Below are positions 1 through 5,343 of a DNA stretch of 9,814 bases, piece by piece. The position numbers and the translations under genes are program-made. The stretch is from JAZRGE01 sp045644025. Lineage in GTDB: Bacteria > Bacillota > Clostridia > Oscillospirales > Acutalibacteraceae. How positions within the stretch are numbered: the stretch's first letter is position 1; the number at the start of each line of letters is the position of its first letter. The stretch lies in NCBI GenBank assembly GCA_045644025.1, contig JAZRGE010000037.1, forward strand, positions 1-9,814. The letters run 5' to 3'. Under the pieces are notes generated by a model, which made no database searches, was not told the DNA's origin, and saw nothing but the letters and a program-made list of their open reading frames with translations.

Positions 1-118
1 AATTAATAGTGGGTGGAAATTTTCGTCTAAATGGTTCAAGCACATATGGCTCTAATCACGGAACGATAGTATTGAACGGAAAAGAACAGCAGACTGTAAA
101 TTGTGGGGCTTTTGCGGA
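1..118 (+). repeat. Exact 118-bp repeat, copy 1 (probably continues left of the window)
   Basis: Bases 1-118 are identical to 583-700, with the first mismatch at 119 versus 701. Both copies are in the same reading frame and encode LIVGGNFRLNGSSTYGSNHG and the residues after it, through CGAFA. Copy 1 meets the window edge, so its left end is unknown. Confidence 0.95.
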
Positions 119-1772
119 CATACATAATCTATATGTGAATAATAGTGCCGGTATCAAGTATTTGGATGATTTGTATATATCCGGCGAATATTATCTTAAT
201 GGAAATCCATTGGATAATAACGGTTATAACACTATAGTGAGTTCTCCAACGGTTGTGTTTGATTCGATTTCAGATTATAAATTAATAAGCGTAGGAACGT
301 GGAATCTGAAAAATAGTGTAAAAGGAAATATAACAGTTAGGACTGATTGCTCACTAACCATACTTGAAAATGCTAATGTTGTAATAGATGGTGATGTGCA
401 CCTGTACGATGACTCTAACAATCCATATGAATCGTCTATTATAAACAACGGAAATTTGATTATAACCGGAAGCCTTAATTACAGCGAGAAATATCATGGC
501 AGTACACAGGTTATTAACCAAAACACCATGGAAGTGTGTGGCAACGCAAATTTTTCCGCTCTTGAAATGGGCGATACTGCAAAATTAATAGTGGGTGGAA
601 ATTTTCGTCTAAATGGTTCAAGCACATATGGCTCTAATCACGGAACGATAGTATTGAACGGAAAAGAACAGCAGACTGTAAATTGTGGGGCTTTTGCGGA
701 ACTTAATACGCTTGTTATTAATAATAGCTCTATTTATGGTATTGTTTTTGACACGAAAGTAACGGTTAATAAATTATTCGACCATCAGGGAAATAACTTT
801 ACTCTTTATAATAATGGCGTAGGTTCCACATTTGTTGATTATGATGGTGATGGATATTTGGATCATGTGGATAAGGAGCCTACCGTTATGAACCATCGTG
901 CCAACAGCGATGGAATATGTGTCAACTGCGGAGAAGCGAAAAAAGTTATTAGCTTTTGTGATACGATCGGCAATTTGGTTAAGGAAATCTATAGTTTTGA
1001 GGGCGAGATTATTGATGCAGCATCCATTCCCGAAGCTCCCGCAAGATATGGATATACCTTTATAGATTGGGATTTTGATGTAAATCAGCCTATCATAGAA
1101 TCTATAACAATTGCTCCTGTTTATGAGAAAGACATCGAGATGGAGTATAATATCGTTGTTTCCGATGATGTGGATATTACTCTTCCTGAAGGCCAGGATA
1201 AGTGCTTCTATAACGATAGAGTGACTGTTTTTGCTCCCGGCGAGAAGGATGGATTAAAGTTCTCCTATTGGAAGGTAAATGGTGGTATCTTTAGCTACTC
1301 ACATGAGATATCCTTCCTTATGTTCGGCAATGTGGAGATCGAAGCTGTTTATGGCGAAGAAACTGAAAGCGAGAATGTTGTATTCATCGATAGTAAACCA
1401 ACAATCACTGATAAGCAGAATGGCAAGTATGATATGCACATCATGGGCGTTGCTTTTGCACCCTACGGTGAAGTGAGCGAGATCGGCGTTTTCCTTGCCG
1501 CAGGCGAATATACCGCCGAGGAAATGCTGAACGGCACGGCAACAACTGTAAAACTTGCGGCAACCAAGGCAACCCCCGGCAGACAGTTCGTTTACACCGT
1601 GAAAAACATTGGCTACGATAAGGTGAGAACAGCAATAGTTTACGCTGTGATCGATGGCGTGATATATTACAGCAACGTTTCCTGCTCTGCAGTTGTGGAA
1701 ACTATTGTTCCCGATGCCGAATATGGCGGCGATCATATTTTGGATGAAGGAATTTTTGATCCTTTTGCATAG
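1..1772 (+). CDS. Large secreted/surface repeat protein, 5'-truncated by the window edge
   Basis: The frame is open from base 1, where bases 1-2 finish a Lys codon; the GTG at base 9 is an internal Val, as the downstream repeat copy shows, so the true start lies outside the window. Numbering from that Val: residues 1-275 are solenoid-like, with rungs such as NVVIDGDVHL (123), NLIITGSLNY (149), MEVCGNANFS (174) and LIVGGNFRLN (193). An acidic calcium-type loop DYDGDGYLDHVD lies at 277-288. A short H-x7-C-x2-C motif lies at 296-307. An InlB B-repeat-like module (about 313-372, with YGYTFIDWDFD) is followed by a more divergent one (about 378-448, with FSYWKVNGG). A C-terminal beta-rich domain (about 455-587) ends in DPFA. 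No LPxTG, SLH domain or C-terminal membrane helix is visible, so any anchor must be in the missing N-terminus. Such modules occur in adhesins and other exported proteins of Firmicutes; an adhesin-like role is inference. Composition shifts along the gene (see findings). Confidence 0.85.
   Translation, partial: LIVGGNFRLNGSSTYGSNHGTIVLNGKEQQTVNCGAFADIHNLYVNNSAGIKYLDDLYISGEYYLNGNPLDNNGYNTIVSSPTVVFDSISDYKLISVGTWNLKNSVKGNITVRTDCSLTILENANVVIDGDVHLYDDSNNPYESSIINNGNLIITGSLNYSEKYHGSTQVINQNTMEVCGNANFSALEMGDTAKLIVGGNFRLNGSSTYGSNHGTIVLNGKEQQTVNCGAFAELNTLVINNSSIYGIVFDTKVTVNKLFDHQGNNFTLYNNGVGSTFVDYDGDGYLDHVDKEPTVMNHRANSDGICVNCGEAKKVISFCDTIGNLVKEIYSFEGEIIDAASIPEAPARYGYTFIDWDFDVNQPIIESITIAPVYEKDIEMEYNIVVSDDVDITLPEGQDKCFYNDRVTVFAPGEKDGLKFSYWKVNGGIFSYSHEISFLMFGNVEIEAVYGEETESENVVFIDSKPTITDKQNGKYDMHIMGVAFAPYGEVSEIGVFLAAGEYTAEEMLNGTATTVKLAATKATPGRQFVYTVKNIGYDKVRTAIVYAVIDGVIYYSNVSCSAVVETIVPDAEYGGDHILDEGIFDPFA
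583..700 (+). repeat. Exact 118-bp repeat, copy 2
   Basis: Identical to bases 1-118 at an offset of 582 bp, exactly 194 codons. After the identical block the encoded proteins diverge but stay alignable: AFADIHNLYVNNS in the first copy, AFAELNTLVINNS in the second. The two units are therefore homologous, with a recently duplicated or gene-converted core. Confidence 0.95.
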
Positions 1773-1781
1773 GTGATTCCT

Positions 1782-1813
1782 AAAAAGCCAACCGAAAATC
1801 GGTTGGCTTTTTT
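1782..1813 (+). terminator. Rho-independent terminator of the surface-protein gene
   Basis: The arm at 1787-1794 (GCCAACCG) pairs perfectly with 1800-1807 (CGGTTGGC). Five A residues before it (1782-1786) pair with T residues after it (1808-1812), and A1795 can pair with T1799, giving a 14-bp stem with an AAA loop. The T-run reaches 1813. It starts 10 bp after the stop codon. The A-tract and T-tract on opposite sides mean it could act on either strand, although no minus-strand gene faces it. Confidence 0.93.
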
Positions 1814-1817
1814 CTAT

Positions 1818-1847
1818 GCATATTTTTCTTTTGCTTCCACATAGCAT
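1818..1847 (+). promoter_or_regulatory. Possible sporulation (sigma-E/sigma-G type) promoter for cwlD
   Basis: GCATATT (1818-1824), 15 bp, then CATAGCAT (1840-1847). The first element fits the mother-cell sigma-E -35 consensus, and the second matches the sigma-E -10 box (CATACAnT type) at six of eight places. The same bases give a sigma-G-like GCATA with CAT at slightly longer spacing. B. subtilis cwlD is a sporulation gene, so this class is expected. Against it: the -10 box lies so close to the ribosome site (about 1853-1863) that the mRNA leader would be only about 12 nt. Only about 50 bp separate the upstream terminator from the ATG, so little room exists for any other promoter. Confidence 0.35.
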
Positions 1848-1865
1848 ATAGCGGGAGGGGAGAAG

Positions 1866-2594
1866 ATGAATATAAGAAGAGTGGGGGCGGCCACGGTGCT
1901 TTCAGCGGCGGCAATTATCATGTTGCTCACGTATATCCCGATGCTTTTGCCTGCAGAGAAAATAACCTATGCGGGGGCTATTGTATCCGAGCAAAAATGT
2001 GTTATAATAGATGCAGGTCACGGCGGGTTTGATGGTGGAGCTGTGGCGGCCGACGGCACCTTGGAGAAGGATATCAACCTTATAATTGCCACCGACACTG
2101 CCAATATCCTTAAGACCATGGGCTATAACGTGGTGACGACAAGGCAGACCGACAGCGGTCTCGAATCCCCCGAAGATACCACCATAAGGCAAAAGAAAAT
2201 AACCGATATGCGCGCCCGATTGGAGCTAATCAATTCTAAGGAAGAAGCAATATTTGTGAGCGTGCATCTTAATAAATATTCTTCTCCTCAGCCTAAGGGC
2301 ACGCAGGTATTTTACTCGCCAAATAGAGAAGATTCGGCCATACTTGCCCAAAGCATTCAAGAAAATGTGGCGCGGTCGCTTCAACCCCAAAATAATCGCA
2401 AGATCAAAAAAGCGGGGAAGGACACAATGCTGCTCTATAAAGCCGAGATCCCTGCCGTGATAGTAGAATGTGGTTTTTTAAGCAACGGGGAAGAGCTTGA
2501 ACAGCTAAAAAGTAGGGAATATCAAAAAAAAATGGCTGCCTGCATTGCGGCAGGTATTGCTGAATATACGGAGTGTGAAAACAATGGCCCCTAA
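1866..2594 (+). CDS. cwlD: N-acetylmuramoyl-L-alanine amidase CwlD (spore cortex)
   Basis: A 242-residue zinc amidase of the Amidase_3 family, close to the 237 residues of B. subtilis CwlD. An N-terminal hydrophobic segment (about 8-28) is a signal anchor that places the enzyme outside the membrane. The family motifs are complete: DAGHGGFDGGA with His52, Glu67 in LEKD, SVHLN with His134 (zinc ligands), and IVECGFLSN with the catalytic Glu201. The central part (RQKKITDMRARLELIN) also follows CwlD rather than generic amidases. CwlD removes stem peptides from muramic acid so that a deacetylase can form muramic-delta-lactam, the mark recognised by germination enzymes. The ATG is preceded by a strong GGGAGGGGAG site at about 1853. 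The gene overlaps radA by 11 bp, implying one transcript. Confidence 0.9.
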   Translation: MNIRRVGAATVLSAAAIIMLLTYIPMLLPAEKITYAGAIVSEQKCVIIDAGHGGFDGGAVAADGTLEKDINLIIATDTANILKTMGYNVVTTRQTDSGLESPEDTTIRQKKITDMRARLELINSKEEAIFVSVHLNKYSSPQPKGTQVFYSPNREDSAILAQSIQENVARSLQPQNNRKIKKAGKDTMLLYKAEIPAVIVECGFLSNGEELEQLKSREYQKKMAACIAAGIAEYTECENNGP

Positions 2595-3948
2595 AACAAA
2601 GACAGTATATATTTGCTCGGAATGCGGTGCCGAAAGCCCTAAGTGGGCAGGCAGGTGCCCAGTGTGCGGCGAATGGAACACCTTGAACGAGGAAATCGTG
2701 CGCAAGGAAACTGCCGCCTCGGCCGCATCTTTATCCTATAAGGCGGCTATGGCACACAAAATAAGCGATATTTCCGCAGAGAACGAGCATCGATATAAGA
2801 CCGGTATCAACGAGCTGGATAGAGTGCTGGGCGGCGGGCTTGTGAAGGGCTCACTCGTGCTGCTTAGCGGCGAGCCCGGTATTGGCAAATCCACAATGCT
2901 TTTGCAGATATGCGGCAAACTCGCCGTGGAAGGCCAAATACTTTATGTTTCGGGCGAGGAATCGGTGCGCCAGTTGAAGCTCAGAGCCGATAGATTGGGT
3001 ATAGATAACCCACAGCTTTCCATTATGTCGGAGACCGATCCGCAGTCGGTGGCAGAATACGTGAGGGTGAACAAGCCTTCGGTTGTGGTAGTCGATTCTA
3101 TCCAGACGATGAATATCCCCGAGATAAGTTCGGCCTCGGGAAGCGTGACTCAGGTTCGCGAATCGGCCAATCTGCTTTTGAGATTGGCAAAAACAGAAGA
3201 TATACCCATTATCCTTGTGGGTCACGTTAATCGCGACGGCGCCATTGCAGGCCCGAAGGTGATGGAACATATTGTGGATGCTGTGCTTTATTTCGAGGGC
3301 GAAAAGCTGCACACCTACCGAATATTAAGGGCTATCAAGAACCGCTTCGGTTCCACAAATGAGATCGGTGTCTTTGATATGACCGATAGGGGATTGGAAG
3401 AGGTGGAAAATCCATCGGCTATGCTTATATCCGATAGGATCAAGAACGTATCGGGCACGTGTGTTGCCTGCGTGCTGGAAGGCAGCAGACCTATTCTGGC
3501 TGAGATACAAAGTCTTGTTGCCCCCACGGGTTTCGGCAATCCCAGAAGAATGGCCACGGGCTTTGATTACAACCGCCTTAATATGATCATCGCCGTGCTG
3601 GAAAAGCGAATGGGCTTCTTCTTTGCTAATATGGACACGTATCTCAACGTGGTGGGCGGCCTGAGATTAGATGAGCCTGCCGTGGATCTTGCGGTGGCTA
3701 TGGCGCTGGTTTCGGGCATAAGGGATATCCCGGTGCCGCAGGATGTGATAGCCTTTGGTGAAATCGGCCTTTCGGGCGAGCTTCGCTCGGTGCCACAGGT
3801 AGCCGCCAGAGTCAGTGAGGCTGCAAGACTAGGCTTCACAAGATGTATTGTCCCCGAAAGTTGTGTTGCGCAGCTTAAAGGTTTATCCGGAGCAATTGAG
3901 ATCATCGGTGCCCGCACCGTTCGCCAGGCTGTTGATATTATCGGGTAG
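2584..3948 (+). CDS. radA: DNA repair protein RadA (Sms), branch-migration helicase
   Basis: A 454-residue protein, near the usual 450-460. The order of parts is canonical: an N-terminal C4 zinc ribbon (Cys11, 14, 25, 28), a RecA-like ATPase with Walker A GEPGIGKST (96-104) and Walker B VVVVD (167-171), the RadA signature KNRFG (252-256), then a C-terminal Lon-protease-like domain (about 275-454), which in this family is a DNA-binding scaffold. RadA drives branch migration of recombination intermediates in repair and transformation. I chose ATG 2584 over the in-frame TTG at 2545: it has GGAGTG at 2570-2575 at good spacing and puts the zinc ribbon at the usual distance from the N-terminus. The start overlaps the cwlD stop by 11 bp, suggesting coupled translation. 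The 3' end overlaps a minus-strand mini-gene. Confidence 0.95.
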   Translation: MAPKTKTVYICSECGAESPKWAGRCPVCGEWNTLNEEIVRKETAASAASLSYKAAMAHKISDISAENEHRYKTGINELDRVLGGGLVKGSLVLLSGEPGIGKSTMLLQICGKLAVEGQILYVSGEESVRQLKLRADRLGIDNPQLSIMSETDPQSVAEYVRVNKPSVVVVDSIQTMNIPEISSASGSVTQVRESANLLLRLAKTEDIPIILVGHVNRDGAIAGPKVMEHIVDAVLYFEGEKLHTYRILRAIKNRFGSTNEIGVFDMTDRGLEEVENPSAMLISDRIKNVSGTCVACVLEGSRPILAEIQSLVAPTGFGNPRRMATGFDYNRLNMIIAVLEKRMGFFFANMDTYLNVVGGLRLDEPAVDLAVAMALVSGIRDIPVPQDVIAFGEIGLSGELRSVPQVAARVSEAARLGFTRCIVPESCVAQLKGLSGAIEIIGARTVRQAVDIIG

Positions 3949-4068
3949 GATCGCTTTCTCATAATAAGCGCATCCTCCGCTCGTGTTGGTTATTCTACCA
4001 ATGCTGTCGAAACAGCAATATCCTTCGGATTGGTGGCGGCAATCCTTTGCGCATCTTATAAGATTCAT
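3883..4068 (-). CDS. Small cysteine-rich protein (clostridial mini-protein), antisense to the radA 3' end
   Basis: A 61-residue ORF from an ATG with a GGGTGA ribosome site five bases upstream on the minus strand; a GTG nine bases further up is the alternative start. Cysteines at 6, 10, 18, 19 and 33 give C-x3-C-x7-CC-x13-C-x-Y-Y, with the segment CRHQSEGYCCFDSIG. This layout recalls the short Cys-rich proteins common in Clostridia (DUF1540-like in general style; assignment from pattern only). The cysteines suggest metal binding, but no function is known to me. Residues 1-40, holding the whole cysteine core, lie outside radA; residues 41-61 are antisense to the last radA codons and look like a run-on tail. 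It is not recognisable as a shadow of radA because the conserved-looking part does not overlap it. No convincing promoter was found. Confidence 0.6.
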   Translation of the reverse strand: MNLIRCAKDCRHQSEGYCCFDSIGRITNTSGGCAYYEKAILPDNINSLANGAGTDDLNCSG

Positions 4069-4115
4069 AACAATCACCCGAGTTATTATGCCAAGATATA
4101 TGCTTTATATGCTTT

Positions 4116-4146
4116 TGTCGGCGCGAATCATCGCGCCGACATTTTT
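4116..4146 (+). terminator. Rho-independent terminator downstream of radA
   Basis: An 11-bp perfect stem, TGTCGGCGCGA (4116-4126) with TCGCGCCGACA (4131-4141), loop ATCA, followed by TTTTT (4142-4146). It has the orientation to stop plus-strand transcripts coming from cwlD-radA. It lies 168 bp after the radA stop, so radA mRNA covers the whole minus-strand mini-gene as antisense. There is no T-run for the minus strand. Confidence 0.9.
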
Positions 4147-4181
4147 ATAGACATTTTAGCAAAGAAAAGTGCCAAATTCGG

Positions 4182-4210
4182 TTGACAAGCCCCGAAAAAT
4201 TTGATAAGAT
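4182..4210 (+). promoter_or_regulatory. Sigma-A promoter of the opp operon
   Basis: A perfect -35 box TTGACA (4182-4187), a 17-bp spacer, and TAAGAT (4205-4210) as a -10 box with four of six consensus bases. Transcription would start near 4217, just after the radA terminator and about 180 nt before oppB. Confidence 0.82.
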
Positions 4211-4333
4211 ACTATGTATCATTAGGGGAGATATATACTTTGCTTTAGCGGTTTAAAGTGGTATTTCCTTAGCGCATCTCAATTATTTCAAATGGGTTTT
4301 CCCATTTCTTATATTAGGTGTGGTACATATCAT

Positions 4334-4351
4334 AAAAGGCCTAGGCCTTTT
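4334..4351. repeat. 18-bp perfect palindrome in the oppB leader
   Basis: AAAAGGCCTAGGCCTTTT reads identically on both strands. As RNA it folds to a 7-bp hairpin with a CUAG loop; as DNA it could be a dimeric-repressor operator, although its place about 120 bp downstream of the promoter start favours an RNA role. Confidence 0.85.
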
Positions 4352-4375
4352 GTATGCAATGGATTGCATACAAAA
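4348..4375. repeat. Inverted repeat with 13-bp arms just before the oppB ribosome site
   Basis: The arm at 4348-4360 (TTTTGTATGCAAT) is matched perfectly by 4363-4375 (ATTGCATACAAAA), separated by GG. As RNA it gives a 12-bp stem with a UGGA loop. It ends nine bases before the ribosome site and competes with the 4334-4351 palindrome for bases 4348-4351. Confidence 0.85.
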
Positions 4376-4397
4376 TCTTTGAAAGGGTGGAAAACAG

Positions 4398-5327
4398 ATG
4401 AATTCCAAAACATGGCTCTACATCTTAAAACGTATTGCTCTTGCAGTGCTCACGGTGTGGGTCGTTATCACAATAACATTCTTTGTTATGAATGCGGTTC
4501 CCGGCGGCCCCTTCCAGGGCGAAAAAAGCTTGCCTGAAGCCACTTTGAAGGCTTTGGAGGCAAAATATGGTCTGGATAAGCCGATTCTGGAGCAGTATGG
4601 CACATATCTTAAGGATATCGTAACAAAGTTCGATTTCGGTGTGTCTCTTAAAAAGGATGGCCGTACTGTTATCAGCATTATCACCGATGGTATGGAGGTT
4701 TCTGCTGTTCTTGGCCTTATTGCCGCAGGCATTGCTCTTGTTGTTGGCATTATTCTCGGTTCTGTTGCAGCTCTTCGCAGAAATAAGTTTATCGATAGAA
4801 TTATTATGGTCATCACCACAGCATGTGTTTCGATGCCTTCCTTTATTATTGGCTCACTGCTGTTGCTGGTGTTTTCCATTCAGCTTAGATTGGTGCCTGC
4901 AAACGGCTCCACGTGGCAGGGTCTTATTCTTCCTGTTATCACGCTTTCTATTTATCCCGCCGCCTACATCACAAGGCTCACAAGGTCTTCCATGCTCGAT
5001 GTTCTCGGCCAGGATTATATCCGCACCGCCAAGGCAAAGGGCGTTTCCGGCCCCAAGATCATCTTCGGCCACGCTCTTAAGAACTCCCTTATTCCTGTTA
5101 TCACTTATTTCGGACCTATGCTTGCCTATATCGTAACAGGCTCTCTTGTTGTTGAGCAGATTTTCGGCGTTGCAGGTATCGGCCGTCCGTTTGTTAATAG
5201 TATCACAGCCCGTGATTACCCTCTTATTATGGGTACTACCATCGTGCTGGCCATACTCATTGTTGTTATGAACCTGGTGAGCGATATTATGTATAAGATC
5301 GCCGATCCCAGAATCAATTTGGAATAA
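4398..5327 (+). CDS. oppB: Oligopeptide ABC transporter permease OppB
   Basis: A 309-residue inner-membrane permease of the DppB/OppB family, the usual length. It shows a first membrane helix at about 9-31, the typical extracytoplasmic segment with GLDKPILEQYGTYL (58-71), and then five more helices at about 99-124, 136-160, 176-194, 234-256 and 279-302. The EAA loop that docks on the ATPases is at about 206-233 (DYIRTAKAKGVSGPK, then HALKNSLIPV). The protein ends in the family motif DPRINLE. With OppC it forms the peptide channel. The ATG follows AGGGTGG at a good distance. It is the first gene of the operon and follows a long structured leader. Confidence 0.93.
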   Translation: MNSKTWLYILKRIALAVLTVWVVITITFFVMNAVPGGPFQGEKSLPEATLKALEAKYGLDKPILEQYGTYLKDIVTKFDFGVSLKKDGRTVISIITDGMEVSAVLGLIAAGIALVVGIILGSVAALRRNKFIDRIIMVITTACVSMPSFIIGSLLLLVFSIQLRLVPANGSTWQGLILPVITLSIYPAAYITRLTRSSMLDVLGQDYIRTAKAKGVSGPKIIFGHALKNSLIPVITYFGPMLAYIVTGSLVVEQIFGVAGIGRPFVNSITARDYPLIMGTTIVLAILIVVMNLVSDIMYKIADPRINLE

Positions 5328-5343
5328 GGAGGGGATTGAATTG
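5326..5343 (+). promoter_or_regulatory. Strong ribosome site deciding the TTG start of oppC
   Basis: AAGGAGGGG (5326-5334), overlapping the oppB stop codon TAA, sits six bases before TTG at 5341. The first in-frame ATG is 30 codons further on and lacks a comparable site. TTG is therefore the likely start, and re-initiation by ribosomes leaving oppB is plausible. Confidence 0.8.

Larger units (their letters stand above)
4217..4397 (+). promoter_or_regulatory. Structured 5' untranslated leader of the opp operon
   Basis: About 180 nt without a supported gene, rich in inverted repeats. From 5' to 3': GAGAT (4228-4232) can pair with ATCTC (4276-4280), enclosing a small CTTTA/TAAAG hairpin (4243-4258). 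Hairpin C has a 7-bp stem 4290-4296/4301-4307 with a TTTT loop. An 18-bp palindrome lies at 4334-4351, and a 13-bp inverted repeat at 4348-4375 shares four T residues with it. Then comes the ribosome site AGGGTGG (4384-4390) and the ATG at 4398. I do not recognise a known riboswitch class. A cis-acting RNA or attenuator is inference. Confidence 0.5.

Noticed and set aside
9..11. GTG at base 9 as the true start of the surface protein
   Set aside because: The identical downstream copy reads KLIVGGNF through the same bases, so this GTG is an internal Val codon and the gene continues to the left of the window.
1299..1847. 182-codon minus-strand ORF antisense to the surface protein
   Set aside because: It spans the terminator hairpin and the promoter gap, has no ribosome site or domain, and lies opposite a well-supported coding frame.
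2545..2583. Upstream TTG start for radA (13 extra residues)
   Set aside because: ATG 2584 has a better-placed ribosome site (GGAGTG), and starting there gives the normal RadA length with the zinc ribbon at residue 11.
4083..4112. GCATATA-15-CATAATAA on the minus strand as a sporulation-type promoter for the Cys-rich mini-gene
   Set aside because: Spacing resembles that of the cwlD candidate, but the start point would fall about eight bases before the ATG and would cut off the GGGTGA ribosome site. The -10 box is also a poor match.
4312..4351. T-box-like string GGTGTGGTAC followed by a hairpin in the oppB leader
   Set aside because: It only partly resembles the T-box core (GGGTGGTACCGCG): the CCGCG half is absent and there is an inserted base. 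The leader is also too short to hold a usual stem I with a specifier loop, and no convincing terminator follows.
4292..4537. 81-codon ORF starting in the oppB leader
   Set aside because: It begins inside hairpin C without a ribosome site, overlaps oppB in another frame by about 140 bp, and its product shows no domain. It is best read as chance.
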